A stretch of DNA of 64,000 nucleotides from Streptomyces triculaminicus. Lineage in GTDB: Bacteria; Actinomycetota; Actinomycetes; Streptomycetales; Streptomycetaceae. Below, in pieces: positions 1-8,000 of this stretch (positions within the stretch are counted from its first letter, which is position 1; every line of letters starts with the position of its first letter). Where the stretch lies: the NCBI RefSeq assembly GCF_017349075.1, contig NZ_JAFMOF010000002.1:1612001-1676000 (forward strand), written 5' to 3'. The translations under genes were made by a program, and so were the position numbers. The notes below the pieces were generated by a model. The model searched no databases, was not told the DNA's origin, and was given only the letters and a program-made list of their open reading frames with translations.

Positions 1-1
1 A

Positions 2-1024
2 CTCTTCCCCGACCTGACGCAACTGGTCACCCTCCGCGCCGTCAGCGGAGACGGCCAGACGGTGCTGCCCGTCGCGGGCAGCACGCCCACGCTCGTCGAA
101 GTCCCCGAGCCGATCGTCGTGGGCGTCTCCAACGGCGGGCTGCCCGTCCCCGGTGCCAGGGTGCGATTCTCCGTACGGCCGGGGGAGGGACGCGTGGCGG
201 GAGCCGGCGACAAGACCGTCGTCACGACCGACGGTCAGGGCCAGGCCACCGTCTCCTGGGAGCTGCGCCTGGGCGTGGAAACCCAGACGCTGCGGGCCGA
301 ACTGCTCGATGCCGCGGACCGGCCGACCGGCCTGCCCGCCGTCTTCAACGCCTCGCTCCTCACCGCCGAGCGCACGTCCTACACGCCCAACAACAGCTGC
401 CCCGACCTCGCCGCCGCGGTGACGGTCCAGCAGGCCATCGACACCCTGTGCCGGCGACCGGCCGGACTGCCCGAACAACAGGGCGTCCATGTGACGAACG
501 TGGCCGGGGGCGGGTTCGACCTCCTGCGCAACAACGCCACCGTGGCCCTGGGCTCCCTCAGCCAGAAGATCGTCGTCGACGTCGACCAATCGCTGGACCC
601 GGACACGGTGAGCCGGGCCACCTGCGCGGTCACGGTGGAGCTGCCCTATCCCCTCACGGCCCAGGACCAGGCCGCCTGGGGGGCGGAGCCGGCGGTGAAG
701 GCCGCCGGCTTCCAGACGCTCACCGTGGAGGCCGCGATCGCGACGGAGTCGTCCGACACCGTGATCACCTGGCAACCCACCGACATGGCGAGCACCTTCC
801 TGAAGAAGGTGCTCAAACGCATGCGTGACCTGAACATGGACCCGAAGGTGCTGGCACGCCTCGTCCTCAAGGGCAGCTTCATCATGTCGGCCGACCGCCG
901 GCTCCATCTGGACGGCGACACCTTCCTCGGCGCCGAGGCGGGCAGCCTGGACATCCATCTCCCCAGTGGGGACGACCGCAGAGGGGGCACCTTCGAACTG
1001 TGGTTCTGGATCAAGGAAGGCTAG
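2..1024 (+). CDS. Ig-like domain protein, 5' end outside window
   Basis: The frame is already open at base 2 and stays open to the TAG at 1022-1024, so this is the C-terminal part of a longer protein. The GTG at 62 is probably internal. Roughly the first 120 visible residues look like a bacterial Ig-like (Big_1/invasin type) module: a 'GVSNGGLPVPGARVRFSV' strand, a 'VTTDGQGQATVSW' turn, then a strand pair. The remainder holds alternating beta-type segments and matches nothing I recognise. Such modules usually belong to exported or surface proteins, but the N terminus that would carry a signal is not visible. Its stop overlaps the convergent ATP-grasp gene by 14 nt. Function unknown. Confidence 0.7.
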   Translation, partial: LFPDLTQLVTLRAVSGDGQTVLPVAGSTPTLVEVPEPIVVGVSNGGLPVPGARVRFSVRPGEGRVAGAGDKTVVTTDGQGQATVSWELRLGVETQTLRAELLDAADRPTGLPAVFNASLLTAERTSYTPNNSCPDLAAAVTVQQAIDTLCRRPAGLPEQQGVHVTNVAGGGFDLLRNNATVALGSLSQKIVVDVDQSLDPDTVSRATCAVTVELPYPLTAQDQAAWGAEPAVKAAGFQTLTVEAAIATESSDTVITWQPTDMASTFLKKVLKRMRDLNMDPKVLARLVLKGSFIMSADRRLHLDGDTFLGAEAGSLDIHLPSGDDRRGGTFELWFWIKEG

Positions 1025-1928
1025 CCCGGACGTCCGCTCCCGCCAGCAGACCGACCAGGGCCGCGGAGATCGGAAGGCCCGCCTCTGCCTCGTAGTAGAG
1101 GTACGCGGGCATGGGGTTGACCTCGAAGCACACCCATGCCCCGTCCGGCCGGACCCGCAGATCGATGCCGGCCAGCGGCAGATCCATCGCGGCAGCCAGC
1201 GCGACGCAACCGCGGGCGGCGTCGTCTGGCAGCTCCATGCGACTCAGCTCGGCCCGCGGCCCACTGCGCGACGCGTAGCGGTAGTCGATGGCGTCGGAGT
1301 CGACCTGTGCGGCGAACGTGCGCTCTCCCACGACGTGCACCCGCACATCGCGGCCGGGGACGTACGCCTGGAACTGGGTCGGCAGGTGCCGGACGAGACG
1401 CAGTCGTGCCTCGTCGGCCTCGGTGAACTCCTGCACGATCGACCGCATGGCGCTCACCGACTTGTACACCACCCGCCCGTGCAGGCCCCGGAAGGCCCCC
1501 ACCTCGTCGGGGTCGTTGGTGACCACGGTCTCCGGCACGAGGAAGCCGGCGCGGGCGATGAGCTGTGCCTGGTAGGGCTTCGACCTGTTGGGCGCCATGG
1601 CACCCGGCCGGTTCACCACCAGAGCGGGCGCCACGTCCAGCCATTCCAGGAAGTTCATGTTGAGGGCGGTGGCGCGGGCCCGTGCCGCCTCGGTCGAGCC
1701 GACCTCCGGGCGGGGGGTCAGCGGCCGGAGGTAGACGGCGGTGACGTCCTCCAGCGGCAACCGCGTGCCGTCGACGGCCAGCCAGCCGCCCCCGTCCGCG
1801 TGCACCACGAGATCGTGGCGTCCGAGGCGGGTCTGGTCGACGACCCGGTGGTCGATCCGGGCCGTACGGGCGGCGTCGACGGCCGCGGCGAACGGGCTGT
1901 CGTGGGCACACCCGTAGAAGAGGATCAC
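1011..1928 (-). CDS. ATP-grasp peptide/amino-acid ligase
   Basis: This 305-residue protein has the order of an ATP-grasp ligase: an N-terminal pre-ATP-grasp part ('VILFYGCAHDS'), a lysine-bearing central part ('NRSKPYQAQL', 'GRVVYKSVSAM') and the C-terminal metal-binding signature 'CFEVNPMPAY', whose E and N bind Mg-ATP. Family members make amide or ester bonds by way of an acyl phosphate; RimK-like and RiPP-modifying ligases are the nearest comparison. I chose the GTG at 1928 because it overlaps the upstream TGA (GTGA), which implies translational coupling to the degenerate partner and the M6 protease. An upstream in-frame extension exists but lies inside the neighbouring gene. The substrate is unknown; the tail of the M6 protein is a candidate (inference). 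Confidence 0.8.
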   Translation of the reverse strand: MILFYGCAHDSPFAAAVDAARTARIDHRVVDQTRLGRHDLVVHADGGGWLAVDGTRLPLEDVTAVYLRPLTPRPEVGSTEAARARATALNMNFLEWLDVAPALVVNRPGAMAPNRSKPYQAQLIARAGFLVPETVVTNDPDEVGAFRGLHGRVVYKSVSAMRSIVQEFTEADEARLRLVRHLPTQFQAYVPGRDVRVHVVGERTFAAQVDSDAIDYRYASRSGPRAELSRMELPDDAARGCVALAAAMDLPLAGIDLRVRPDGAWVCFEVNPMPAYLYYEAEAGLPISAALVGLLAGADVRASLP

Positions 1929-2761
1929 GAGACGCTCCCCGCAGGTCGCCCGTCGCAGACCCTCACCAGGAGGTCGGCGACGGCCGCAGTGTGTCCGTCC
2001 AGGTCCAGCCGCGGGCACAGGTCGATCCCGGCCACCACGGGCGTGTCGCCCGACGCCACCAGACGCAGTTCGAACAGCCGGGTGCCCAGGCGCCTGGCGA
2101 GGCGGCGGCAGTGACCGGCGTACCTCCCGGCGAGGTCCCCGACGACCTCGTCTCCCACCACCAGCAGCCGGCCACCGGGCGCGGCGGGCAGGTCCGGCAG
2201 CACATCGACCGGTACCGGCGCCGCGTGGCCTCCGGGCCAGGCGAGCCGGGGCACGTGCCGCTCGCCCGGTCCGGGCGGGGGGAGGAGGCCACCCCGTGTC
2301 GCGGTGGAGCGCCGGGCGATGGGAAGGCCGCAGTGCCGGGCGTGCGTCAACGCCACGAGTTCGGAGACCGAGCCGCGTGCAGTGCCGCAGGCGTTGACCA
2401 CGCCGACGACACGTGAGGCGATGCCCAGCAGCCAACTGGACGTCAGGGCCTGCAGCTCGGCGGCGGCGTAGTCACGGTCCTTGGCGGACGCGGCGGCGAA
2501 CCCGATGGGCGGCACCCAGTGCAGCCGGTGCAGTACGGCACCGATGGCGCCGCCGCCGTCCAGCACCTGTCCCGTGGGCAAGGACAGCCGGGTGGTGGCC
2601 ACCCCCCGGGCGTCCACCCGGTGTGTCCACCGCGCCCGGGCGAGGTCCTCGGGGCGAACGGCGATCACCCGGCCATCACCCAGGCGGCCGGCGACGGCCG
2701 ATGCCACCGCCGAGGCGCCCGCGTCCCAGACGTCGGCGAGGACGACGACCGCGCGGCTCAC
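1925..2761 (-). CDS. Degenerate ATP-grasp-like partner protein
   Basis: A 278-residue protein that aligns by eye with its downstream neighbour. Both have an N-terminal alpha/beta part, a segment ending in a conserved Arg/Asn-rich turn ('RLHWVPPIGF' versus 'VYLRPLTPRPEV'), a 'GLPIARRSTATRGG' linker and a C-terminal 'VAGIDLCPRLDLDGH' matching 'LAGIDLRVR...FEVNPMP'. The metal-binding E/N-x-N signature of active ATP-grasp enzymes is missing. It may therefore be a scaffold, a substrate-recognition subunit or an inactive half of a heterodimer (inference). The GTG at 2761 overlaps the M6 stop by four bases, and its own stop overlaps the next GTG in the same way. The three genes form one tightly coupled operon. 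Confidence 0.65.
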   Translation of the reverse strand: MSRAVVVLADVWDAGASAVASAVAGRLGDGRVIAVRPEDLARARWTHRVDARGVATTRLSLPTGQVLDGGGAIGAVLHRLHWVPPIGFAAASAKDRDYAAAELQALTSSWLLGIASRVVGVVNACGTARGSVSELVALTHARHCGLPIARRSTATRGGLLPPPGPGERHVPRLAWPGGHAAPVPVDVLPDLPAAPGGRLLVVGDEVVGDLAGRYAGHCRRLARRLGTRLFELRLVASGDTPVVAGIDLCPRLDLDGHTAAVADLLVRVCDGRPAGSVS

Positions 2762-4554
2762 TGTGGCGGCTGGGTGTCGTAGGACCGTTTGGCCTGTGCG
2801 TTCCCGGCCTGCATGCCCTCGCGCAGCGCCTCGGCGTCCGCGCCGTACGTCGGGCCGCCCACGAGGTCGGGCCGGAGCGCGGCACCGATGAACGGCTCCG
2901 CCGTTTCCGTACAGCCTTCGGAGATGGCCTGCTCGACGGCGCTCAGCCGCAGGTGCAGGTCCCCGAGCATCGAGGTGATGGCATCGGCGGCCGCCCCGGG
3001 GGCGGGCGGGGCTTCGGCTTCCTTGCCGTGTTCCTTCGGATGTTCCTTCTCCCCGACATCCTTGTGCACGTCCTTCCGGTCCTTGTGGTCCTTTTCTTCC
3101 TTCTCCTCTTTGTGATCCTTCCGGTCCTTCCCGTCCTTGGTGTCTTTCTGTGCGTTCTTGCCGCAGGAAACGGCGAACTTCGCCGTCATCGCCGTCGACG
3201 ACGCCGAGATCTCGGTGACCGAGACGCATGTGTCGGCACCGGCGTAGGAATGAGAGTTCGGCAGGCTCGAGGAGTTGAAGGACGCGTTGCCCGCGTTTCC
3301 CGGATAGGGGTCGCCGGGATCGCCCTGGTTTTTCTTGAGCTCCAGATCACGCTTGTCGTCCGCCTGGACGAGGCCGACCATGAAGTGGTTCTCGTCCTTG
3401 TTGTCCAGCCGGCTCTCGTCGACATGCCAGATGAGGAGTCCACTGCCGGGCAGCGAGACGTCGTAGCCGGTGCGCTGGCGGTTCTCCGCCAGGAAGTACT
3501 CCTGGCCGCCATCCCCGTTCGTCCACAGCCGGTACACCCGGAAGGAGGACTTGACGTCGTTCAGCGTCACCGTCTGCCCGGTCGTGATCGTCTCCGTCGC
3601 GACCCAGCCCTGGGTCGCCTTGCACCAGGCGGACGGGTGGACGGGCAGCTCACCGTCGCCGCCCCAGGTGCCGTACGACATCAGACACCAGTCGCCGATG
3701 CCCTCCGAGGAAAGGTCGTCGTCGTAGAGATCCGGCAGACCGAAGAGCAGGTGTCCGAGCTCATGGGCGCAGATCCCGATCTTGGCGTCCTCGGGGACGG
3801 TGAGGTACGCGAAGATCTTGACGCCGTCGACGATGCGCTCCGCGTCCAGCACCCCTTTGTGCGACCAGATGTCCCCCGAGTTCCCACTCAGCTCGCCACC
3901 GGTCCCCGCGTGCACCACGACGAAGGCGTCGACGTATCCATTGGCGTCGTTGTCGTAGGGTGCGAAATCGATCAACGGGTTGGACTTCACGACGGCGTCC
4001 TTGGCCATGACCGGTGCCCGTGGAACACCGGTCGGCTTGCCGATTCCGAAGTTTCCGTTGGCGTACCAGGACAGCGGCTGCGGCATCCGGACCACGGGGA
4101 CGACCTCCCCCACGAGGTCGACGGCCCCGTTGGTGACCTCACGGAAATACTCCCGCACGCTTCCGTTCGGAATCTTCCGGTTGAGGGAGAAGAACAGGTT
4201 CTCGATGTGTTCCTTCTCGGTGGTCATCGCCCGGTCCTCGAAATCGACGAGGACGACGGCGACGCGTACCGTGCCGGTCAGCGGCGTGCGCTCGGCGGCC
4301 GCCGCCCGGATGGCCGAGGACGGCGTTCCCGGCGGAAACGAGTCCGGCGGGAAGATCATGCCGTCGTTGTACCCCGGCCAGCGCGGGCTCGGGGCGATTC
4401 CCAGCAGGCCCGCCAGGTCCGAGTTCCGTTCCCGACTGATCGAGAGTTCCTCTTCGATCCTCTTCCTCAGCGCGGGATGCGGAGGGGCGGCACAGAAGGG
4501 GGACCGGACGGCCCTGATCTTCCGATGCCCCGTGAGGCCGGGGTGGTCGGGCAC
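2758..4554 (-). CDS. M6-family (immune inhibitor A-like) metalloprotease
   Basis: A 598-residue zinc protease. The M6 signature 'HELGHLLFGLPDLYDDD' near residues 264-280 supplies the two His ligands, the catalytic Glu and the Gly-x-Pro-Asp-Leu-Tyr-Asp extension typical of M6. A domain rich in beta strands follows, then a strikingly Lys/Asp/Glu/His-rich linker (about 65 residues, positions 2990-3170), then a C-terminal tail with 'FIGAALRPDLVGGP'. No signal peptide or membrane segment is visible, although characterised M6 enzymes are mostly secreted. The GTG at 4554 has a GAGGAG eight bases upstream; an ATG at 4593 in frame is the alternative. It is the first gene of the operon with two ATP-grasp-type genes, a context that suggests maturation or use of a peptide made from its own tail (inference). 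Confidence 0.85.
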   Translation of the reverse strand: MPDHPGLTGHRKIRAVRSPFCAAPPHPALRKRIEEELSISRERNSDLAGLLGIAPSPRWPGYNDGMIFPPDSFPPGTPSSAIRAAAAERTPLTGTVRVAVVLVDFEDRAMTTEKEHIENLFFSLNRKIPNGSVREYFREVTNGAVDLVGEVVPVVRMPQPLSWYANGNFGIGKPTGVPRAPVMAKDAVVKSNPLIDFAPYDNDANGYVDAFVVVHAGTGGELSGNSGDIWSHKGVLDAERIVDGVKIFAYLTVPEDAKIGICAHELGHLLFGLPDLYDDDLSSEGIGDWCLMSYGTWGGDGELPVHPSAWCKATQGWVATETITTGQTVTLNDVKSSFRVYRLWTNGDGGQEYFLAENRQRTGYDVSLPGSGLLIWHVDESRLDNKDENHFMVGLVQADDKRDLELKKNQGDPGDPYPGNAGNASFNSSSLPNSHSYAGADTCVSVTEISASSTAMTAKFAVSCGKNAQKDTKDGKDRKDHKEEKEEKDHKDRKDVHKDVGEKEHPKEHGKEAEAPPAPGAAADAITSMLGDLHLRLSAVEQAISEGCTETAEPFIGAALRPDLVGGPTYGADAEALREGMQAGNAQAKRSYDTQPPQ

Positions 4555-4665
4555 TGGGTTCACTCCTCGCCTCGGCAGCCGGACGGTCTCCATCGACCCT
4601 CGCAGCCGATGGCATGCGGCGCAAAAGAAACTGCGCCGGCCGAGCGAGCGTGACCGCTGGGCGTC

Positions 4666-5541
4666 TCAGGCCGCGAGCAGGGGGCGGAGGTGGGTGTAGG
4701 CCCAGGCGGTGAGAGGGGTGGGAGTCGTGGTGGTCACGTCACGGGACTGCTCCGGTACGAGATGGCGCGTTCCGGCGATCATGCCGACGATGCCCTCCAC
4801 CGCCTTGGGCGGCAGCCCGGCCGAACCGAGCGCGGCACGTACGTCGTCGTCGCTGACGGACCGGAGACGAATCCGGCGTCCCAGGACGTCGGTGAGAACC
4901 TCCGCTACCTGAGTGAACGTCAGATCCTCGGGACCGTGGACGGCCTGGACCACCCGGCCCTTCCACCCGTCGTTGAGCAGACGGGCCGCCACCACCTCGC
5001 CGATGTCGCGGGGGTCGACCCATGGCATGGGCTGACCGGGGTCGGCCGCGGTGGTCAGCACTCCTTGGCGCAGTTCGTCCACGCTGAGCAGGAGATTGGT
5101 GAAGAAGTATCCGCACCGCAGATGAAGGACGTCGGCGCCGGTGGAATCGAAAAGCTCCTCGATCCGGGCCAGGCCGTCGATGTGCCCCACGCCGTGCCGC
5201 TTCTCCGCCCCCGCACTGCTCAGGAACACGATCCGCGCCACCTCTCCCGCGCGGGCGGTATCGGCCAGTGCGGCAGCGGTGCGCCGCGACGTCTCGACCG
5301 GTTCCTCGGCCGTGTGAGGCGTGGGGTCGACCCAGAAGACGGTACGTGCCCCGGCGGTCGCCTCGTGCACGAAGCCGGCGTCCGTGAGATCGCCCTGTCG
5401 CACCTCGACGCGGCTGCGGGTCTCCGTGTTCAGGCGCGCCGGATCTCGTACGAGGACCCGGGGACGGACGCCTGCTTGGATCAGCAGCCGCACCACCCGC
5501 GATCCGACATGGCCCGTAGGTGTTGTGACGACGATGGTCAC
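4666..5541 (-). CDS. NmrA/NAD(P)H-binding family oxidoreductase
   Basis: A 291-residue Rossmann protein of the NmrA-like/quinone oxidoreductase (QOR2) group within the atypical short-chain dehydrogenases. The N terminus carries the dinucleotide-binding loop 'VTTPTGHVGSRVV' and then 'VLVRDPARL', which contacts the nucleotide ribose. 'VFLSSAGAEKRHG' and the 'PWVDPRDIGEVVA' segment are typical of these proteins. No Tyr-x-x-x-Lys active site is obvious, as is usual for NmrA-like members, which may sense or slowly reduce NAD(P). The GTG at 5541 is preceded at good distance by GGGAG; an in-frame ATG at 5562 is possible. Probably monocistronic and cytosolic. Confidence 0.85.
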   Translation of the reverse strand: MTIVVTTPTGHVGSRVVRLLIQAGVRPRVLVRDPARLNTETRSRVEVRQGDLTDAGFVHEATAGARTVFWVDPTPHTAEEPVETSRRTAAALADTARAGEVARIVFLSSAGAEKRHGVGHIDGLARIEELFDSTGADVLHLRCGYFFTNLLLSVDELRQGVLTTAADPGQPMPWVDPRDIGEVVAARLLNDGWKGRVVQAVHGPEDLTFTQVAEVLTDVLGRRIRLRSVSDDDVRAALGSAGLPPKAVEGIVGMIAGTRHLVPEQSRDVTTTTPTPLTAWAYTHLRPLLAA

Positions 5542-5760
5542 CGTGTAGCTCCCTTCGCGCATCCTCGTGCCCGCCACAAACCCTGAGGGTTCACCCAACC
5601 AGAGCCCTTTCCGCGCGTCATCCCGAGGTGGAACGCGGCCTCCGCCACGAGGCGGACCTGCTTCGTCCCCTTGGCCGACGCCCCTTGGCAGAACGGTTTG
5701 CGATCTTCGAACAGGCGACTGGGGCCGACCCCGACGCCTGGCCGAAAGGACGACCCGCAC

Positions 5761-6312
5761 ATGACGCATGCCGACGCCCGACCACCCACCAAGAGGACGT
5801 CCGCCGGGAGAACGACGGAACGGCCCGTCCCGCCCTGGGCGATGCGGATCGTCCGGCTCCTGCCCCTGCTCGCCTTGCCCGTGTGCCTGTGGCGGCTGCC
5901 CATCGGCTTCGGGTACATGATGGGCATGGACGTCGAACCTCTGCCGGTCGGCATCCTGGGCGGTGTCGCCTACGTCGGCGCGCTGAGCGTGCTGACCGAG
6001 CTCGCCGCGTTCGCGTGCCGCGGCCTGGTGAGCTGGTGGGGAGAGGTCGTGCCCGACTGGGTGCCGAGGCTCGGCGGCAAGCGCATCCCGCCGGTCGTGG
6101 CGCTCGTACCCGCGACGATCGCCGGCCTCTTCCTCCTCTTCCTGCTCGTGGACTGGGTGGTGTGCACCTTCCACCTCGCCGGTTTCGAGGACGGCCCATG
6201 GGACAACCAGGGGTGGCGGATCCTGGCCGCGACCGTCAGCGGCCTCTTCTGCTCGTGGGGCCTGCTCGTACCGGCCCTGACCTACGCGTACTGGCGCCGC
6301 CGCTGCCGGTAA
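5761..6312 (+). CDS. Hypothetical membrane protein
   Basis: A 183-residue protein with a basic, Thr/Arg-rich N terminus of about 30 residues followed by four hydrophobic helices ('IVRLLPLLALPVCLW', 'VGILGGVAYVGALSVLTELAAFA', 'PVVALVPATIAGLFLLFLLV', 'LAATVSGLFCSWGLLVPALTYAYW') and a short Arg-rich C terminus. I know no function for the family; such proteins are common in Streptomyces. The ATG at 5761 is preceded by AAAGGA; the in-frame ATG at 5671 would add 30 residues without transmembrane character and has no good ribosome binding site. It converges on the MFS gene across about 220 nt that hold no clear terminator. Confidence 0.75.
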   Translation: MTHADARPPTKRTSAGRTTERPVPPWAMRIVRLLPLLALPVCLWRLPIGFGYMMGMDVEPLPVGILGGVAYVGALSVLTELAAFACRGLVSWWGEVVPDWVPRLGGKRIPPVVALVPATIAGLFLLFLLVDWVVCTFHLAGFEDGPWDNQGWRILAATVSGLFCSWGLLVPALTYAYWRRRCR

Positions 6313-6533
6313 CGGGCGGCCCCGGCCTCAGGAATGGCAGCGCGTACACCTCCATGTGCGCCTCCGTGCCCGGCAACACGCCCACACGTACGGCGTCGTG
6401 CGCCTGGAGCCGCCCGGCGGGCGGGATGTGCGGGAGCGGCCCTTAGGGACGAGCACTTCGAGTTCCTCGTGGAGTGTGCTCCGAGCTCTCGCAGAACTCT
6501 CACAGATGACCATCCACCCCGATCTGAGGGGGG

Positions 6534-8000
6534 TCAGAGCCGGGAGGGGCGTGGAGTCGCGCGGGGGAGGAAGAACATCAGCGCCCATGTGATCAACAGG
6601 CCGCCGATCACGTACGGAAGTGTGGCGGTGAAGGCATCGACAACCTCGCTGCCGCGGGCGGTCGCGGTCTGGTCATGGGTGAAGAAGACCATCCCGGTCA
6701 GAACAACTCCCAGTGCGATGCCGAGATGGGTGGCGGTGTTGAACAGTCCGGAGGCCGATCCGGCGTGCACGTCACCGACGCGGCTGATGGTGAGGTCGGT
6801 GAGCGGGGCCCCGATCAGGCCCAGGCCCAAACCCAGGGTCAGGACCGGCAGGGCCATGGCGGTCATCGACAGGCCGGTGCCGTACGTGGCGGCCAGCAGG
6901 TGGAAGGCGGCCAGGGCCAGCGCGGCAAGCAGCGCGCCGGCCTGGGGTGCGCGGCGTTGGTGCCGGGCGACGGCCGCCATGGCCAGCCAGGCGCCTGCGA
7001 TCTCGGCGAGGGTGAGGAAACCGATCGTCGCCCGCGACGGTCTCAGGCCCAGGCCCTGCTGCATGAAGAGCGTCCAGCACATGAAGAACAGACCGGACAG
7101 CAGACCCAGGACCAGCTGAGCGGTCAGTCCACCGGAGAAGGGCCGGTTGGAGAACAGGGACAGCACCATCAGAGGGGAGCCGCCCCTACGGGTCTTGGCA
7201 CGCTGCTGGAAGACCAGGCCCACCAGTGCGGCTACGCCCGTGGCGATGGCCGTGAACGTCCACCACGGCCAGTGGTGGGCGCCGCCCGCGCTGAGGGGGT
7301 ACGCGATCAGCAGCAGCCCCAGCGCGGAGAGGACCATCCCCAGCAGGTCCGGGCGCAGGGCGTGCCGGTTGCGGGACTCGGCCAGGTACCGGTGGCCGAG
7401 CAGGACCGTGGCGATGCCGAGGGGGACGTTGATCAGGAAGATGGAACGCCAGCTGAGACCGAACAGGTCGGCCTGGGTGAGGATGCCGCCCAGGACGGGC
7501 CCGGCGACGCTGCCGATGGATGTGACGGTCCCGTACAGGCCGAACGCCTTGGCGCGGGCGCTGCCGGAGAAGGTGACGTGCAGGGTGGCCAGGATCTGCG
7601 GGATCATGACCGCCGCACCGGCGCCCTGCACCGCGCGGGCGGCGATCAGCGAGGCGGGGCCGGTGGCGAGGGTGCACAGCAGTGAGGCGGTGGTGAAGGC
7701 GTCGGTGCCCAGCAGGAAGGTGCGCTTGCGGCCATAGAGGTCACCGAGGCGGCCGCCGGTGATCAGCCCGATGCCCAGGGCGAGCGCATAGGCGGCGTGG
7801 GTCCACTGAAGGCCGGTTGCCGTGGCACCGGTGTCCGCCTGGATGGTGGGCAGGGCGGTGTCGACCAGCGAGGCGTCCAGGACGGCCATCAGTTCGCCGA
7901 CCAGCGCCACGGCCAGCATGATCCGGCTGCCACGGCGCGAAGACCGTCCAGCAGGGGTAGCACTCGGGCGGGGCGGGGCGTTGGGGGTGTCACGAGACAC
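6534..8000 (-). CDS. MFS drug exporter, DHA2 (EmrB/QacA) family
   Basis: A 488-residue proton-driven exporter with about fourteen membrane segments, the usual length and topology of the DHA2 family. Visible motifs are D1 ('LMAVLDASLVDTALPTIQAD'), motif A ('GGRLGDLYGRKRTFLLG'), motif B ('AARAVQGAGAAVMIPQIL') and motif C ('GSVAGPVLGGILTQ'), which marks exporters. It probably pumps a hydrophobic drug or a secondary metabolite across the cytoplasmic membrane. The start is GTG at 8000. Its upstream region is the long CAGTAC-repeat-bearing stretch, with no adjacent TetR or MarR gene; the MerR-like gene at 9087 is the closest regulator, and any link is speculative. Confidence 0.92.
   Translation of the reverse strand: MSRDTPNAPPRPSATPAGRSSRRGSRIMLAVALVGELMAVLDASLVDTALPTIQADTGATATGLQWTHAAYALALGIGLITGGRLGDLYGRKRTFLLGTDAFTTASLLCTLATGPASLIAARAVQGAGAAVMIPQILATLHVTFSGSARAKAFGLYGTVTSIGSVAGPVLGGILTQADLFGLSWRSIFLINVPLGIATVLLGHRYLAESRNRHALRPDLLGMVLSALGLLLIAYPLSAGGAHHWPWWTFTAIATGVAALVGLVFQQRAKTRRGGSPLMVLSLFSNRPFSGGLTAQLVLGLLSGLFFMCWTLFMQQGLGLRPSRATIGFLTLAEIAGAWLAMAAVARHQRRAPQAGALLAALALAAFHLLAATYGTGLSMTAMALPVLTLGLGLGLIGAPLTDLTISRVGDVHAGSASGLFNTATHLGIALGVVLTGMVFFTHDQTATARGSEVVDAFTATLPYVIGGLLITWALMFFLPRATPRPSRL

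Noticed and set aside
2413..4653. Long plus-strand frame opposite the M6 protease
   Set aside because: It is antisense to a gene with clear catalytic motifs, has Arg/Pro/Gly-rich shadow composition, no domain and no ribosome binding site.
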